A DNA stretch of 9,613 nt from an uncultured Acidobacteriota bacterium (GTDB lineage: Bacteria > Acidobacteriota > Vicinamibacteria > Vicinamibacterales > UBA8438). Each line of letters opens with the position of its first letter. The stretch's first letter is position 1. The position numbers were made by a program, and so were the translations under genes. Shown here piece after piece: positions 1 to 6,712 of the stretch. The notes under the pieces were generated by a model. The model saw only the letters and a list, made by a program, of their open reading frames with translations, was not told the origin of the DNA and did not search any database. Location of the stretch: assembly GCA_937888665.1 (NCBI GenBank), contig CALBET010001229.1:1-9613 (forward strand). The letters are read 5' to 3'.

Positions 1-1934
1 ATCCGGCCGCGCCGGCGAGCTTCTCGGTGCGCGGGTTCACACGGTCGCAGGTCACCGTGCTGCGCGACGGGATCTGGCTCGGCCCCGCCAACATGGTCAT
101 GCGGCCGCAGAACACCTTCAATCTGGACCGCGTGGAACTGCTGCGCGGCCCGTCGTCGGTCCTCAACGGACAGGGCGCGGTGGCTGGCACGGTGAACGCC
201 ATCACAAAACAGGCCACGCCCACCGCGACGACCCAGTGGAACGGGCTTGTCTCGTACGGTCGGTTCAACTCCTATCAGACGGCGATCGGCGTGAACGGTC
301 CGATCAATGACAAGCTCTGGTATCGGCTCGACGCCAGCCAGTACGGCTCCGATGGGTTCGTCGATCGGGCGAGTTCCGGCTCGTCCAATGTGACGGGCAG
401 TCTGTTGTGGCGGCCGAATTCGCGCGCCGAGCTGAAGTTCAGCGTCGACTATCTGGACGACGACGTTGGGTCGTATTTCGGCACGCCGCTGCTGCCGGGC
501 TCGGCGATCGTCGATCCGCTCGATGTCATCACGACGTCTACGGGCGAAGGTATCGACGCGCGGACGCGGTTCCTCAACTACAACGTGTCCGACCCCGTGA
601 ACGACTCGCGCCAGGTGTTGTTCCGGTCGGACGCCGAGATCCGCCTGACCGACCAGGTCACGTTGAACAACACGTTGTACGGGTTTGACGCCCAGCGGCA
701 CTGGCAGAACGCCGAAGGCTACGTCTACTGCACCGCGGTGGTGGATGTCTGCACCAACGTCGATGTGATTCAACGCTACTACGGCTATTTCTTTGTCGAC
801 CATGACCAGCAACTGTTCGGCGACCGGCTCCACCTCGACGTGCGGACCCCGATTGTCGGGAGGGAGAACCGGACCACGATCGGTTTCGACGGGTCCACCC
901 TCGATTTCGAACGGGGCCGCGGGTTTCGTCGCAACGAGCCGCAGGTGCCAGGTGACGCGGTCGACCTCTTGAACCCGGTGCCCGGCACCTACGGGCCGCG
1001 GGAACTGCGAGGCACCAGCCCAACCGGCACCAACTCCTGGGCGTTCTTTGCCGAGGATTCGCTGCCGGTGACAGATCGTATCCGGGTGACCGGCGCCCTG
1101 CGGTACGACGCCATGAATCTCGACCGCGCCAATTTAGATGCGAACGGGGTGGTGGAGCCGAGCGGGTTTACGCGAGATTTCCGCTGGTGGAGCTGGCGGG
1201 CCGGCGGGGTGGTGACTCTGCGGCACGATCTGGTTGCCTACGGGCAGTTCAGCGACGCCAAGGATCCGGTCAACGGGAACCTCTTTCTCGTCAACGCGGA
1301 CGAGGACTTCGACCTGACCGACGCGCGACAGTGGGAGGTCGGCCTGAAGGCGGACCTCGAGGCCGGACGCACACAGGTGACCGCTGCCTGGTTCGACATC
1401 GAGCGAGACGACATCTTGCAGCGGTTCGCGCTGGACAGCGCCACGACGATCGGCGGCATCACCTCACGCGGGCTCGAGCTGTCGGCTGCGGCCCGGCCGA
1501 CAGACGACGCGCGGCTCGGCGGCAGCGTGGCCTGGACCGACGCGGAGTTCCTGCCGTCGTCCAACTTTGTCCAGTTCGCCGGCAACACGCCGCCCAACGT
1601 CCCGTCGGTGGTCACCACGCTCTGGGGCAGTTACGGGAACATCGGCGGTGTGCCGATGGAGGTTGGAGGGGACGTGCGGTTTGTCGGGGACCGGAAGGCC
1701 AACAACGCCAACACGATCACCATGAACGGCTATGGGCGGGCCAACGCCTATGTTGCGTGGACTCACGATAGGGTACGGGTGACGTTCAACATCGACAACC
1801 TCACCGATGAGGCGTACGCGTCCTGGTCCGACATTTTCTACCTGGGCGAGACGGATCCCTCGTTCCTCTATTCCAACACCCTCATGCTTGGCGCGCCGCG
1901 GACGTACGCGCTTATGCTGCAAATGGGGTTCTAG
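1..1934 (+). CDS. TonB-dependent siderophore receptor, 5' end missing
   Basis: Outer-membrane receptor that imports a ferric siderophore with energy from TonB-ExbBD. The frame is open from base 3 at the left edge, so the signal peptide, TonB box and start of the plug lie outside; 643 residues remain of a protein normally about 700-800 long. The GTG at 27 is internal (Val of FSVRGF), not the start. The plug signature is clear: FSVRGF, then an LRDGIWLGP-like segment, then VELLRGPSSVLNGQGAVAGTVNAITK, typical of TonB-siderophore receptors. The rest alternates amphipathic strands and loops as in a 22-strand barrel, with a NIDNLTDEAY motif near the end and a final strand closing on Phe, the usual Omp85/BAM recognition residue. 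Two Cys codons (729 and 750) lie eight residues apart in a probable outer loop and could form a disulfide. The PepSY-TM gene follows after 38 bp. The exact siderophore cannot be told. Confidence 0.95.
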   Translation, partial: PAAPASFSVRGFTRSQVTVLRDGIWLGPANMVMRPQNTFNLDRVELLRGPSSVLNGQGAVAGTVNAITKQATPTATTQWNGLVSYGRFNSYQTAIGVNGPINDKLWYRLDASQYGSDGFVDRASSGSSNVTGSLLWRPNSRAELKFSVDYLDDDVGSYFGTPLLPGSAIVDPLDVITTSTGEGIDARTRFLNYNVSDPVNDSRQVLFRSDAEIRLTDQVTLNNTLYGFDAQRHWQNAEGYVYCTAVVDVCTNVDVIQRYYGYFFVDHDQQLFGDRLHLDVRTPIVGRENRTTIGFDGSTLDFERGRGFRRNEPQVPGDAVDLLNPVPGTYGPRELRGTSPTGTNSWAFFAEDSLPVTDRIRVTGALRYDAMNLDRANLDANGVVEPSGFTRDFRWWSWRAGGVVTLRHDLVAYGQFSDAKDPVNGNLFLVNADEDFDLTDARQWEVGLKADLEAGRTQVTAAWFDIERDDILQRFALDSATTIGGITSRGLELSAAARPTDDARLGGSVAWTDAEFLPSSNFVQFAGNTPPNVPSVVTTLWGSYGNIGGVPMEVGGDVRFVGDRKANNANTITMNGYGRANAYVAWTHDRVRVTFNIDNLTDEAYASWSDIFYLGETDPSFLYSNTLMLGAPRTYALMLQMGF

Positions 1935-1941
1935 CGTCTGG

Positions 1942-1953
1942 GCGGGGCCCCGC
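1942..1953. repeat. 12-bp perfect GC palindrome in the receptor/PepSY gap
   Basis: The sequence GCGGGGCCCCGC is its own reverse complement and sits in the 38-bp gap, 8 bases after the receptor stop. It has no T-tract, so it is not a normal intrinsic terminator. It could modulate read-through or RNA stability between the two genes, or be chance in GC-rich DNA. Confidence 0.4.
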
Positions 1954-1972
1954 GCAGAACCCCGCTCGGCAT

Positions 1973-3433
1973 ATGACACAGAATCGCCTGCGGGACTGGC
2001 GGAGCGGACTCGCCGCCGTCCACCGCTCTCTCGGTATCGGCTTGTGCCTGCTCTTCGCGATGTGGTTCGCGAGTGGGGCGGTCATGGTGTTTCGGCCCTA
2101 CCCCGCGCAGACGGAGGCGCAACGCTTCGCGTGCCTCGAACCGATCGACCTTGAGCTGACCAGCCTTCACCCCTCCCTGCTGACCCGCGCGTCGACCCAA
2201 GACACCTCGGCGGTTCGGCTGACGTCCCTGGCCGACCGGGCCGTCGTGCACGTGCATGGCCCGCACGGCATCGAGAGCTATTGGGCCGACACCGGTGACG
2301 GACCGATTCACGTGGACACGGCGCTGGCCCGGCGTGTGGCTCAGCGGTGTGGCGAGGGCGACATCGAGAGCCTGCAGACCATCTCCGACGACCAGTGGAC
2401 CGTGCACGAGGGCTTTGCCGCGTATCGACCGTTGCACCGCGTCCAGCTCACCGATCCGCGCGCCACCGTGCTGTATGTGTCCAGCCAGACTGGCGAGATC
2501 GTCCAACGGACGACGCGAGCCGCTCGCGGCTGGAGCTGGGTCGGGTCGGTGCCCCACTGGTTGTACGCGACGGCGATCCGTCGCCACTGGGGGCTGTGGG
2601 ATGGCCTGGTCTGGTGGCTGTCGATGGCCGGCACCGTTGGCGTGGGTACGGGGCTCGCCATGGGTGTCGTCCGGTGGCGCGCGTCCGCGCGCAGTCGCGT
2701 CAGCCCGTATCAGTATCAGGGTGCGATGTACTGGCACCATGTGTCGGGGCTGGGGGTCGGCGTCGTGGTGCTCGCCTGGATCTTCAGCGGCGGCTTGTCG
2801 ATGGATCACGGCCGGCTGTTTTCCACCGACGCGCCGACCCCCGCGCAGCAGCGTCAGCTCGCCGGCACGACCCGGTTCGCTGGTGATCCGAGGACGATCT
2901 TTTCCCAGCTTTCCCAGACTCAGGCCGTCAAAGAGGTTGAGTGGTTGCGGCTGGCTGGACATCCCTATCTCACGGCGCGTCTGGGGCCAGATCGCCAGTG
3001 GACCGCCGCCGTCGACGGGCCGGCACCGTTCCAGGCCGTGTTTGACCCGCGCGTCTTTGAGGACGTGCAGTCGACACTCGTACCGGACGCGCGGCTCCGC
3101 GCGCACGCGGTGCTCGACACCTTCGATACCTACTACTACGGCCGCGATCACGCCCCGCGTCCACTTCCGGTGCTGCGCCTGCAATACGACGATCCAGACG
3201 CGACCTGGCTGCACATCGACCTGACCACCGGGCGGCTGCTCGACCGACTCGACGCAAGCCGGCGGTCCTATCGCATCTGGTTCAACGCGCTGCACAGCCA
3301 CGACCTACCCTGGATGCTCGACCGACCGGACCTCCGCCGTGCCTGGATGGTCGTGCTGTGCGTCGCGGGGTTCCTGTTCAGTTGTAACGGGGTGTGGATA
3401 GGGTGCAAGCGGCTGCGAGGGCCACGATCGTGA
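1973..3433 (+). CDS. PepSY-TM inner-membrane protein, probable ferric-siderophore reductase
   Basis: A 486-residue membrane protein of the PepSY-associated TM family, which includes the periplasmic siderophore reductase FoxB. I see four hydrophobic helices at about residues 18-40, 208-233, 255-277 and 456-476, with large periplasmic parts between helices 1 and 2 and between 3 and 4. Histidines sit where family members hold b-type haem or act near the membrane: H17 before helix 1, H195 in VPHWLY, H255-H256 in WHHVSGLGVG, and H441/H443 in NALHSHDLPW. PepSY-like stretches read ATVLYVSSQTGEIV (about 164-177) and WLHIDLTTGRLLDRL (about 412-426). It lies 38 bp after the siderophore receptor and is probably cotranscribed, which supports reduction and release of iron from the imported siderophore. 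No good Shine-Dalgarno precedes the ATG at 1973, but the basic N-terminus and helix 1 fit the family start. Reductase activity is inferred from the family and the neighbour. Confidence 0.88.
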   Translation: MTQNRLRDWRSGLAAVHRSLGIGLCLLFAMWFASGAVMVFRPYPAQTEAQRFACLEPIDLELTSLHPSLLTRASTQDTSAVRLTSLADRAVVHVHGPHGIESYWADTGDGPIHVDTALARRVAQRCGEGDIESLQTISDDQWTVHEGFAAYRPLHRVQLTDPRATVLYVSSQTGEIVQRTTRAARGWSWVGSVPHWLYATAIRRHWGLWDGLVWWLSMAGTVGVGTGLAMGVVRWRASARSRVSPYQYQGAMYWHHVSGLGVGVVVLAWIFSGGLSMDHGRLFSTDAPTPAQQRQLAGTTRFAGDPRTIFSQLSQTQAVKEVEWLRLAGHPYLTARLGPDRQWTAAVDGPAPFQAVFDPRVFEDVQSTLVPDARLRAHAVLDTFDTYYYGRDHAPRPLPVLRLQYDDPDATWLHIDLTTGRLLDRLDASRRSYRIWFNALHSHDLPWMLDRPDLRRAWMVVLCVAGFLFSCNGVWIGCKRLRGPRS

Positions 3434-3504
3434 ACGACCGGGAGGCGCAGCTGCGACGCACCCAGATCGAACGTCACGCACTCGTCGACCAAATGTCGTC
3501 CTGA
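3430..3504 (+). CDS. possible 24-residue small protein overlapping the PepSY gene stop
   Basis: A GTG at 3430 overlaps the TGA of the PepSY-TM gene in a GTGA arrangement, the usual geometry for translational coupling. It opens a 24-codon ORF reading (M)NDREAQLRRTQIERHALVD and then QMSS, ending at TGA 3502-3504. The peptide is strongly charged and could form an amphipathic helix. A GAGG about ten bases upstream may serve as a weak ribosome binding site. I recognise no family, and an ORF this short arises easily by chance. It is listed because of the coupling geometry. Confidence 0.25.
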   Translation: MNDREAQLRRTQIERHALVDQMSS

Positions 3505-3795
3505 CGAACTCGAGGTGTCTGGGTCGTCGAATATCATCGTCCCCGATCGAGCCTCATGAAGAGGAAAGTCACGAGCACCATCTCAGTGAAGAATCGAGGT
3601 TGCGGCCGTGAGGCGCAGCGGCGGAACGTTGTTCGACGAGCTTTCCTGGTCGTCACTCGACCGATTCCGGTCGTTCCAGGAGCCCGTGATACGCTGCGCG
3701 CATGATTGGATTTCAGGGTCCACACGACAGGGTCACGTCCCCAATGACCGCCCTGGCAACTCCCGATGCGGGGTTTCACTCAGCGAGAGCGTTTC
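3505..3795. other. non-coding stretch upstream of the protease
   Basis: About 290 bases between the PepSY-TM operon and the protease ribosome binding site. Short open frames here have no plausible start or family resemblance. It contains a nested inverted repeat (3644-3681) and must hold the promoter of the protease unit, but I could not pick out convincing -35/-10 hexamers. Confidence 0.6.
3644..3681. repeat. nested inverted repeat upstream of the protease gene
   Basis: Outer arms TCCTGG (3644-3649) and CCAGGA (3676-3681) enclose a tighter hairpin, CGACCG (3658-3663), loop ATTC, CGGTCG (3668-3673). It lies about 130 bases before the protease start. No T-tract follows, so an operator or an RNA structure in the leader is as likely as a terminator. 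Both stems are only 6 bp. Confidence 0.35.
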
Positions 3796-3803
3796 GGAGA
3801 AGG
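3796..3803 (+). promoter_or_regulatory. ribosome binding site fixing the protease start
   Basis: GGAGAAGG lies 6 bases before the ATG at 3810. This strong Shine-Dalgarno, plus the signal peptide that begins there, decides for 3810 over the upstream in-frame ATG at 3702, whose extra 36 residues look non-coding. Confidence 0.8.
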
Positions 3804-3809
3804 TGCTCG

Positions 3810-5678
3810 ATGTCCACCCGTGATCGGGCGATATCTCTAGTCGGTCTCGCTCTGCTCGTGCTCGCCGGCCCGTCCGATCGCATCCTGGCGCAAGAGGTGC
3901 CGGGACGCATCGCGATCGCGGCGACAGACGTGGACGATCTGCAGAGCTGGGGTAGCCAGGTCGATGGCATGGTGCGCAGCCGGGAGCTGATAGTGCGCGC
4001 AAGGTATGACGACCGCTTGCGTCCGGCGCTGAGCCATGAAGTGCTCATGCAGTTCCACCAGGGCGTGCGGGTGTATGGAGGCGAGGTGCGGATCCACCGA
4101 TCGCGCGGTGTCGCCATCTCGATTCTAGGCTCGGTGTACAGCAACATCGATGCTGACACCACCGCCACGATTACCCCCGAGGAGGCCGGCGAGATCGTCG
4201 AGTTGCGGTCCGGCGCGACGCTCGGGTCGGAGCTACCTGTGCTGACGTTGTACCCCATCGCCCTGGGGCAATTCACGCTGGCCTACCTGACCACAGCGAG
4301 CAATGCACGAACCTACGTCGTCGACGCCCACGACGGACACATCCGACTGGAATACAGCGAGCGTCGCACGCAGACGTCGACGTGCCGACCCGGCGGAGCG
4401 AACTGCGCCGTCGGCGTCGGCATTGGTCAGTTGGGTGACCAGAAGAAGGTCAGCACGACGTCGACGGGCGGGGCCTTTGAGGCGCGCGACTCCCTGCGGA
4501 ACGCCGAATACCTCACGTTGGACATGCGCCGCAGCCAGGGCGCCTTGGATCGGCTGTCCGGCGACAACGGGGCCGGTCCCGGATTTCTGTCGAGTGACGT
4601 GGCGAGGGATGCGGACAACAACTGGAGCGACACCCAGGTGGTCGATGTCCATGCCCACGTGGGTTGGGTGAATGACTATCTGGCGAAGAGCCAGAACTAC
4701 AACGGCATCGACAACCAGAATCTCCGCGTGTTCGCCCTGGTCAACCTGCCCGATGGCCCCGCGTCCAGCAACGCGTTCTGGAGCCCCCCGCCGTCCGGTC
4801 CCGAGGCGAACGGGTTCATGGCGTTTGGCGAGTTCCCTGACGGACGCGCCCTGACGGCACTCGATGTCGTGGCGCACGAGATCTCCCACGCCCTGACGAC
4901 CTTTCGTCCGGCCGGCAACCTCGTGCGGTTCAACGTGTTCGGGGGCGAACGGGCGGATGGATGCGTTCCCGACGGCGAGCTGCCCATTGTCATAAACGGG
5001 GTCGTGATCCGCACGCGACCGGCGGACTTCAACTTCGAGGGCTCCGGAGCGACATTTCTCTGTAGTCCGGACGGGAAGTATATCGGGGTCGCCAACGTGG
5101 CCGGCGCCGTCGGGGAGGGGTTTGGGGATGTGACCGGCGCGAGTGTCGAGCACGCGTATCCGAACGCCAACGTGCCCGACTATGAAGTCGGCGAGGACTT
5201 CCCCGGCGTCGGTCCGATCCGCTCGGGGTCGAACCCCCGCTCCCTGACGGACTGCTTCCGGTTCATCGGCGGCGCGCTGGTCCTGGACCAGCCGTGCCCC
5301 GACCACTTCGACCTCCGGGCGGAGGTCCCGTTGATCACCTTCCCTGACGGGTCGATCTTCTATTGGGGCGGCGGGGCGTCGGATCTGGGTGGAGAACATA
5401 TCAACTCCACGATCTTCAGCCACGCGTTCTTTCTCGCCATCGAGGGCGGCATCAATCTCACGTCCGGCGTCGCCGTGGAGGGCGTCGGCGCGGCCAACCG
5501 GGCCCAGGTCGAGGAAGTATTCTTCAGCGCCCTGCTGGACGGCATTCCGAACAGTCCAGGCTGGGGCGATGTGGCGGCGGCCATTCTCCAGACGGCGGTC
5601 GTTCGCTTCGGCCCAACCAGCGCGGTGACGACCAACGTCGCTCAAGCCCTGCTCGCCGTCGGGCTCCTCAACTTCTAG
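3810..5678 (+). CDS. secreted thermolysin-family (M4) zinc metalloprotease precursor
   Basis: A 622-residue exported zinc endopeptidase. Residues 1-28 form a signal peptide (basic start, SLVGLALLVLAG core, cleavage near ILA-QE). Residues about 65-180 are the propeptide: an FTP-like part around LMQFHQGVRVYGGEVRIH and a PepSY-like part ending TYVVDAHDGHIRLEY. The catalytic domain starts near residue 200 (GIGQLGDQKKVSTT), followed by VVDVHAHVGWVNDYL, SSNAFW and MAFGEF, all with thermolysin counterparts. Zinc ligands are H356 and H360 in HEISH with catalytic E357; the third ligand is E436 in GAVGEGFGD, with the supporting Asp four residues later. H530 in GGEHINSTIFSHAFFL matches thermolysin His231. 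The spacing from HEXXH to the third ligand is 80 residues against 24 in thermolysin: an insertion of about 56 residues carrying two Cys (about 385 and 418). No C-terminal PPC domain is seen. The fungalysin family (M36) is less likely because the downstream HxNS motif is of M4 type. An outer-membrane barrel gene follows after 12 bp. Confidence 0.93.
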   Translation: MSTRDRAISLVGLALLVLAGPSDRILAQEVPGRIAIAATDVDDLQSWGSQVDGMVRSRELIVRARYDDRLRPALSHEVLMQFHQGVRVYGGEVRIHRSRGVAISILGSVYSNIDADTTATITPEEAGEIVELRSGATLGSELPVLTLYPIALGQFTLAYLTTASNARTYVVDAHDGHIRLEYSERRTQTSTCRPGGANCAVGVGIGQLGDQKKVSTTSTGGAFEARDSLRNAEYLTLDMRRSQGALDRLSGDNGAGPGFLSSDVARDADNNWSDTQVVDVHAHVGWVNDYLAKSQNYNGIDNQNLRVFALVNLPDGPASSNAFWSPPPSGPEANGFMAFGEFPDGRALTALDVVAHEISHALTTFRPAGNLVRFNVFGGERADGCVPDGELPIVINGVVIRTRPADFNFEGSGATFLCSPDGKYIGVANVAGAVGEGFGDVTGASVEHAYPNANVPDYEVGEDFPGVGPIRSGSNPRSLTDCFRFIGGALVLDQPCPDHFDLRAEVPLITFPDGSIFYWGGGASDLGGEHINSTIFSHAFFLAIEGGINLTSGVAVEGVGAANRAQVEEVFFSALLDGIPNSPGWGDVAAAILQTAVVRFGPTSAVTTNVAQALLAVGLLNF

Positions 5679-5690
5679 TCGGGGACAACC

Positions 5691-6449
5691 ATGCGATTAC
5701 TGAAACCCAAGACTTACAAGCACGTCACGAGCGTGGTCGGAATGGTGGCCGCGGTCCTCTGCTCGTCACTGGAGAGCACGGCGCAGCCACGAGGCTTTGT
5801 CAGCGTCAACGGCGGCTTTCAGGCCTCCTCAAGCGACTTCACCGAGAACCTCACGTTCCCGTCGAATGGAGAGGACGCCTCCGCCACCACGACCCATGCG
5901 GTCGACGGGGGTGTCATGTTCGACGTGAGCGGCGGTGCGTTCGTGTGGGAGCACCTGGCCATCGGTGTCGGGCTCTCCAGGTACGACAGGGACAGCGATG
6001 CCGCCGTGTCCGCGAGCCTTCCGAATCCGTTCTTCTTCAATCAGGACAGGGTGGTGGACGGCGTGCAATCGGCCGGACGCACCGAAACCGTGGCACACGT
6101 CCAGCTCCAATGGTTCATTCCCGTCACTGAGCACCTCGAGGTGGGGGTGTTCGCCGGGCCATCGCTCTTCAGCGTCGATCAGGATTTCGTGAGGGGCGTC
6201 GACTTCACGGACGTCTTTCCCTTCGACACCGCCACCTTCGTGTCCGCCCCGACCGAGCGCCAGTCCGCGTCGGCGGTCGGCTTTCACCTTGGCGCCGATG
6301 TCACGCTGTTCCTGACCCCCAACGTGGGTGTCGGCGGACTGGTGCGGTTCAGCCGTGCGACCGTGGACTTCACAACCGTCGATGGGGGCACCCAGTCTTT
6401 GGATGCCGGGGGCGTCCAGGCCGGAGGCGGGTTGCGCCTGCGCTTCTGA
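5691..6449 (+). CDS. outer-membrane beta-barrel protein, unknown function
   Basis: A 252-residue exported protein. Residues 1 to about 32 are a signal peptide (basic start, hydrophobic VVGMVAAVLCSS, cleavage probably after STA). The rest is a series of alternating beta-strands such as FVSVNGGFQAS, VMFDVSGGAFVW, LAIGVGLSRY, ETVAHVQLQWFIP, LEVGVFAGPSLF, VGFHLGADVTLFL, VGVGGLVRFS and QAGGGLRLRF. It ends in Phe, as outer-membrane barrels do. Size and strand count fit an 8-10-strand barrel of the broad OmpA/OmpW-like beta-barrel superfamily; no OmpA-type peptidoglycan-binding domain follows. GGGGA lies 5 bases before the ATG, and the gene starts 12 bp after the protease stop, so the two are very likely cotranscribed. 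Whether it anchors, exports or merely accompanies the protease is not shown by the sequence. Confidence 0.8.
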   Translation: MRLLKPKTYKHVTSVVGMVAAVLCSSLESTAQPRGFVSVNGGFQASSSDFTENLTFPSNGEDASATTTHAVDGGVMFDVSGGAFVWEHLAIGVGLSRYDRDSDAAVSASLPNPFFFNQDRVVDGVQSAGRTETVAHVQLQWFIPVTEHLEVGVFAGPSLFSVDQDFVRGVDFTDVFPFDTATFVSAPTERQSASAVGFHLGADVTLFLTPNVGVGGLVRFSRATVDFTTVDGGTQSLDAGGVQAGGGLRLRF

Positions 6450-6471
6450 AGGCACCTGCGCCCGCCTCTTT
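6424..6471 (+). terminator. weak terminator-like stem at the end of the protease/barrel unit
   Basis: GAGGCGGG (6424-6431) pairs perfectly with CCCGCCTC (6461-6468), followed by TTT. The 29-base loop contains the stop codon at 6447-6449. The T-run is short and the loop long, so intrinsic termination would be inefficient. Confidence 0.3.
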
Positions 6472-6546
6472 CCGGCAGTCGTCATCTTGCCCACGCACTC
6501 ATAACCGCGACGCTGTCGGAGCGCATCGATTCGTTGCGTCAGCCCC

Positions 6547-6712
6547 TTAGCAGCCCGTGGTGGAAGTCCCGCTGCATTCGAGCGGCGCTGCAAACCGCCG
6601 ATCTGCGTTGTTCATCGGTCGAATACTGCCGGTATTCTCCCTCTTCTCGCCTTGTCCGGCGGCCGCATCGCCGCTCTCGGTGCGACGCGGGACTTCCACC
6701 ACGGGCTGTTAG
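6547..6712. mobile_element. 158-bp palindromic MITE-like element with TTAG target duplication
   Basis: The core is 6551-6708. Its ends are perfect 22-bp inverted repeats: 6551-6572 beginning CAGCCCGTGG and 6687-6708 ending CCACGGGCTG. Both sides carry the same tetramer, TTAG at 6547-6550 and 6709-6712, as expected of a 4-bp target-site duplication. Inside the arms, imperfect complementarity continues for about 30 more bases (6573-6601 against 6659-6686). A perfect 6-bp hairpin, GAATAC/GTATTC (6621-6626 and 6632-6637), sits at the geometric centre, so the whole element folds into one long imperfect stem. It encodes nothing, so it would depend on a transposase elsewhere. The TAA stop of the minus-strand gene lies inside the right TTAG. 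The terminal sequence reminds me of ends of IS1182-like elements, from memory only. An integron attC site is the main alternative, but the core sites do not match. Confidence 0.7.

Noticed and set aside
1931..3301. Long minus-strand frame opposite the PepSY-TM gene
   Set aside because: It mirrors the codon pattern of a clear membrane protein on the plus strand, has no recognisable motif, and is of the Arg/Gly/Pro/His-rich composition typical of shadows in GC-rich DNA.
3702..3809. Longer N-terminus for the protease from the ATG at 3702
   Set aside because: The 36 extra residues are not signal-like, while ATG 3810 has a strong Shine-Dalgarno and begins a proper signal peptide.
4233..5645. Long minus-strand frame opposite the protease gene
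   Set aside because: The plus strand encodes an unmistakable M4 protease; the antisense product has no signal, motif or ribosome binding site.
5829..6593. Minus-strand frame opposite the barrel protein
   Set aside because: It crosses the palindromic element and is a shadow of a plus-strand gene with a signal peptide and terminal Phe.
6547..6712. Integron attC site at the end of the minus-strand gene
   Set aside because: A long imperfect hairpin right at a stop codon, and the flank GTCAGCCCCTTAG, recall integron cassette ends, but the end tetramers do not give matching GTTRRRY and RYYYAAC core sites, the terminal arms pair perfectly over 22 bp without extrahelical bases, and no integrase or second site is in the window.
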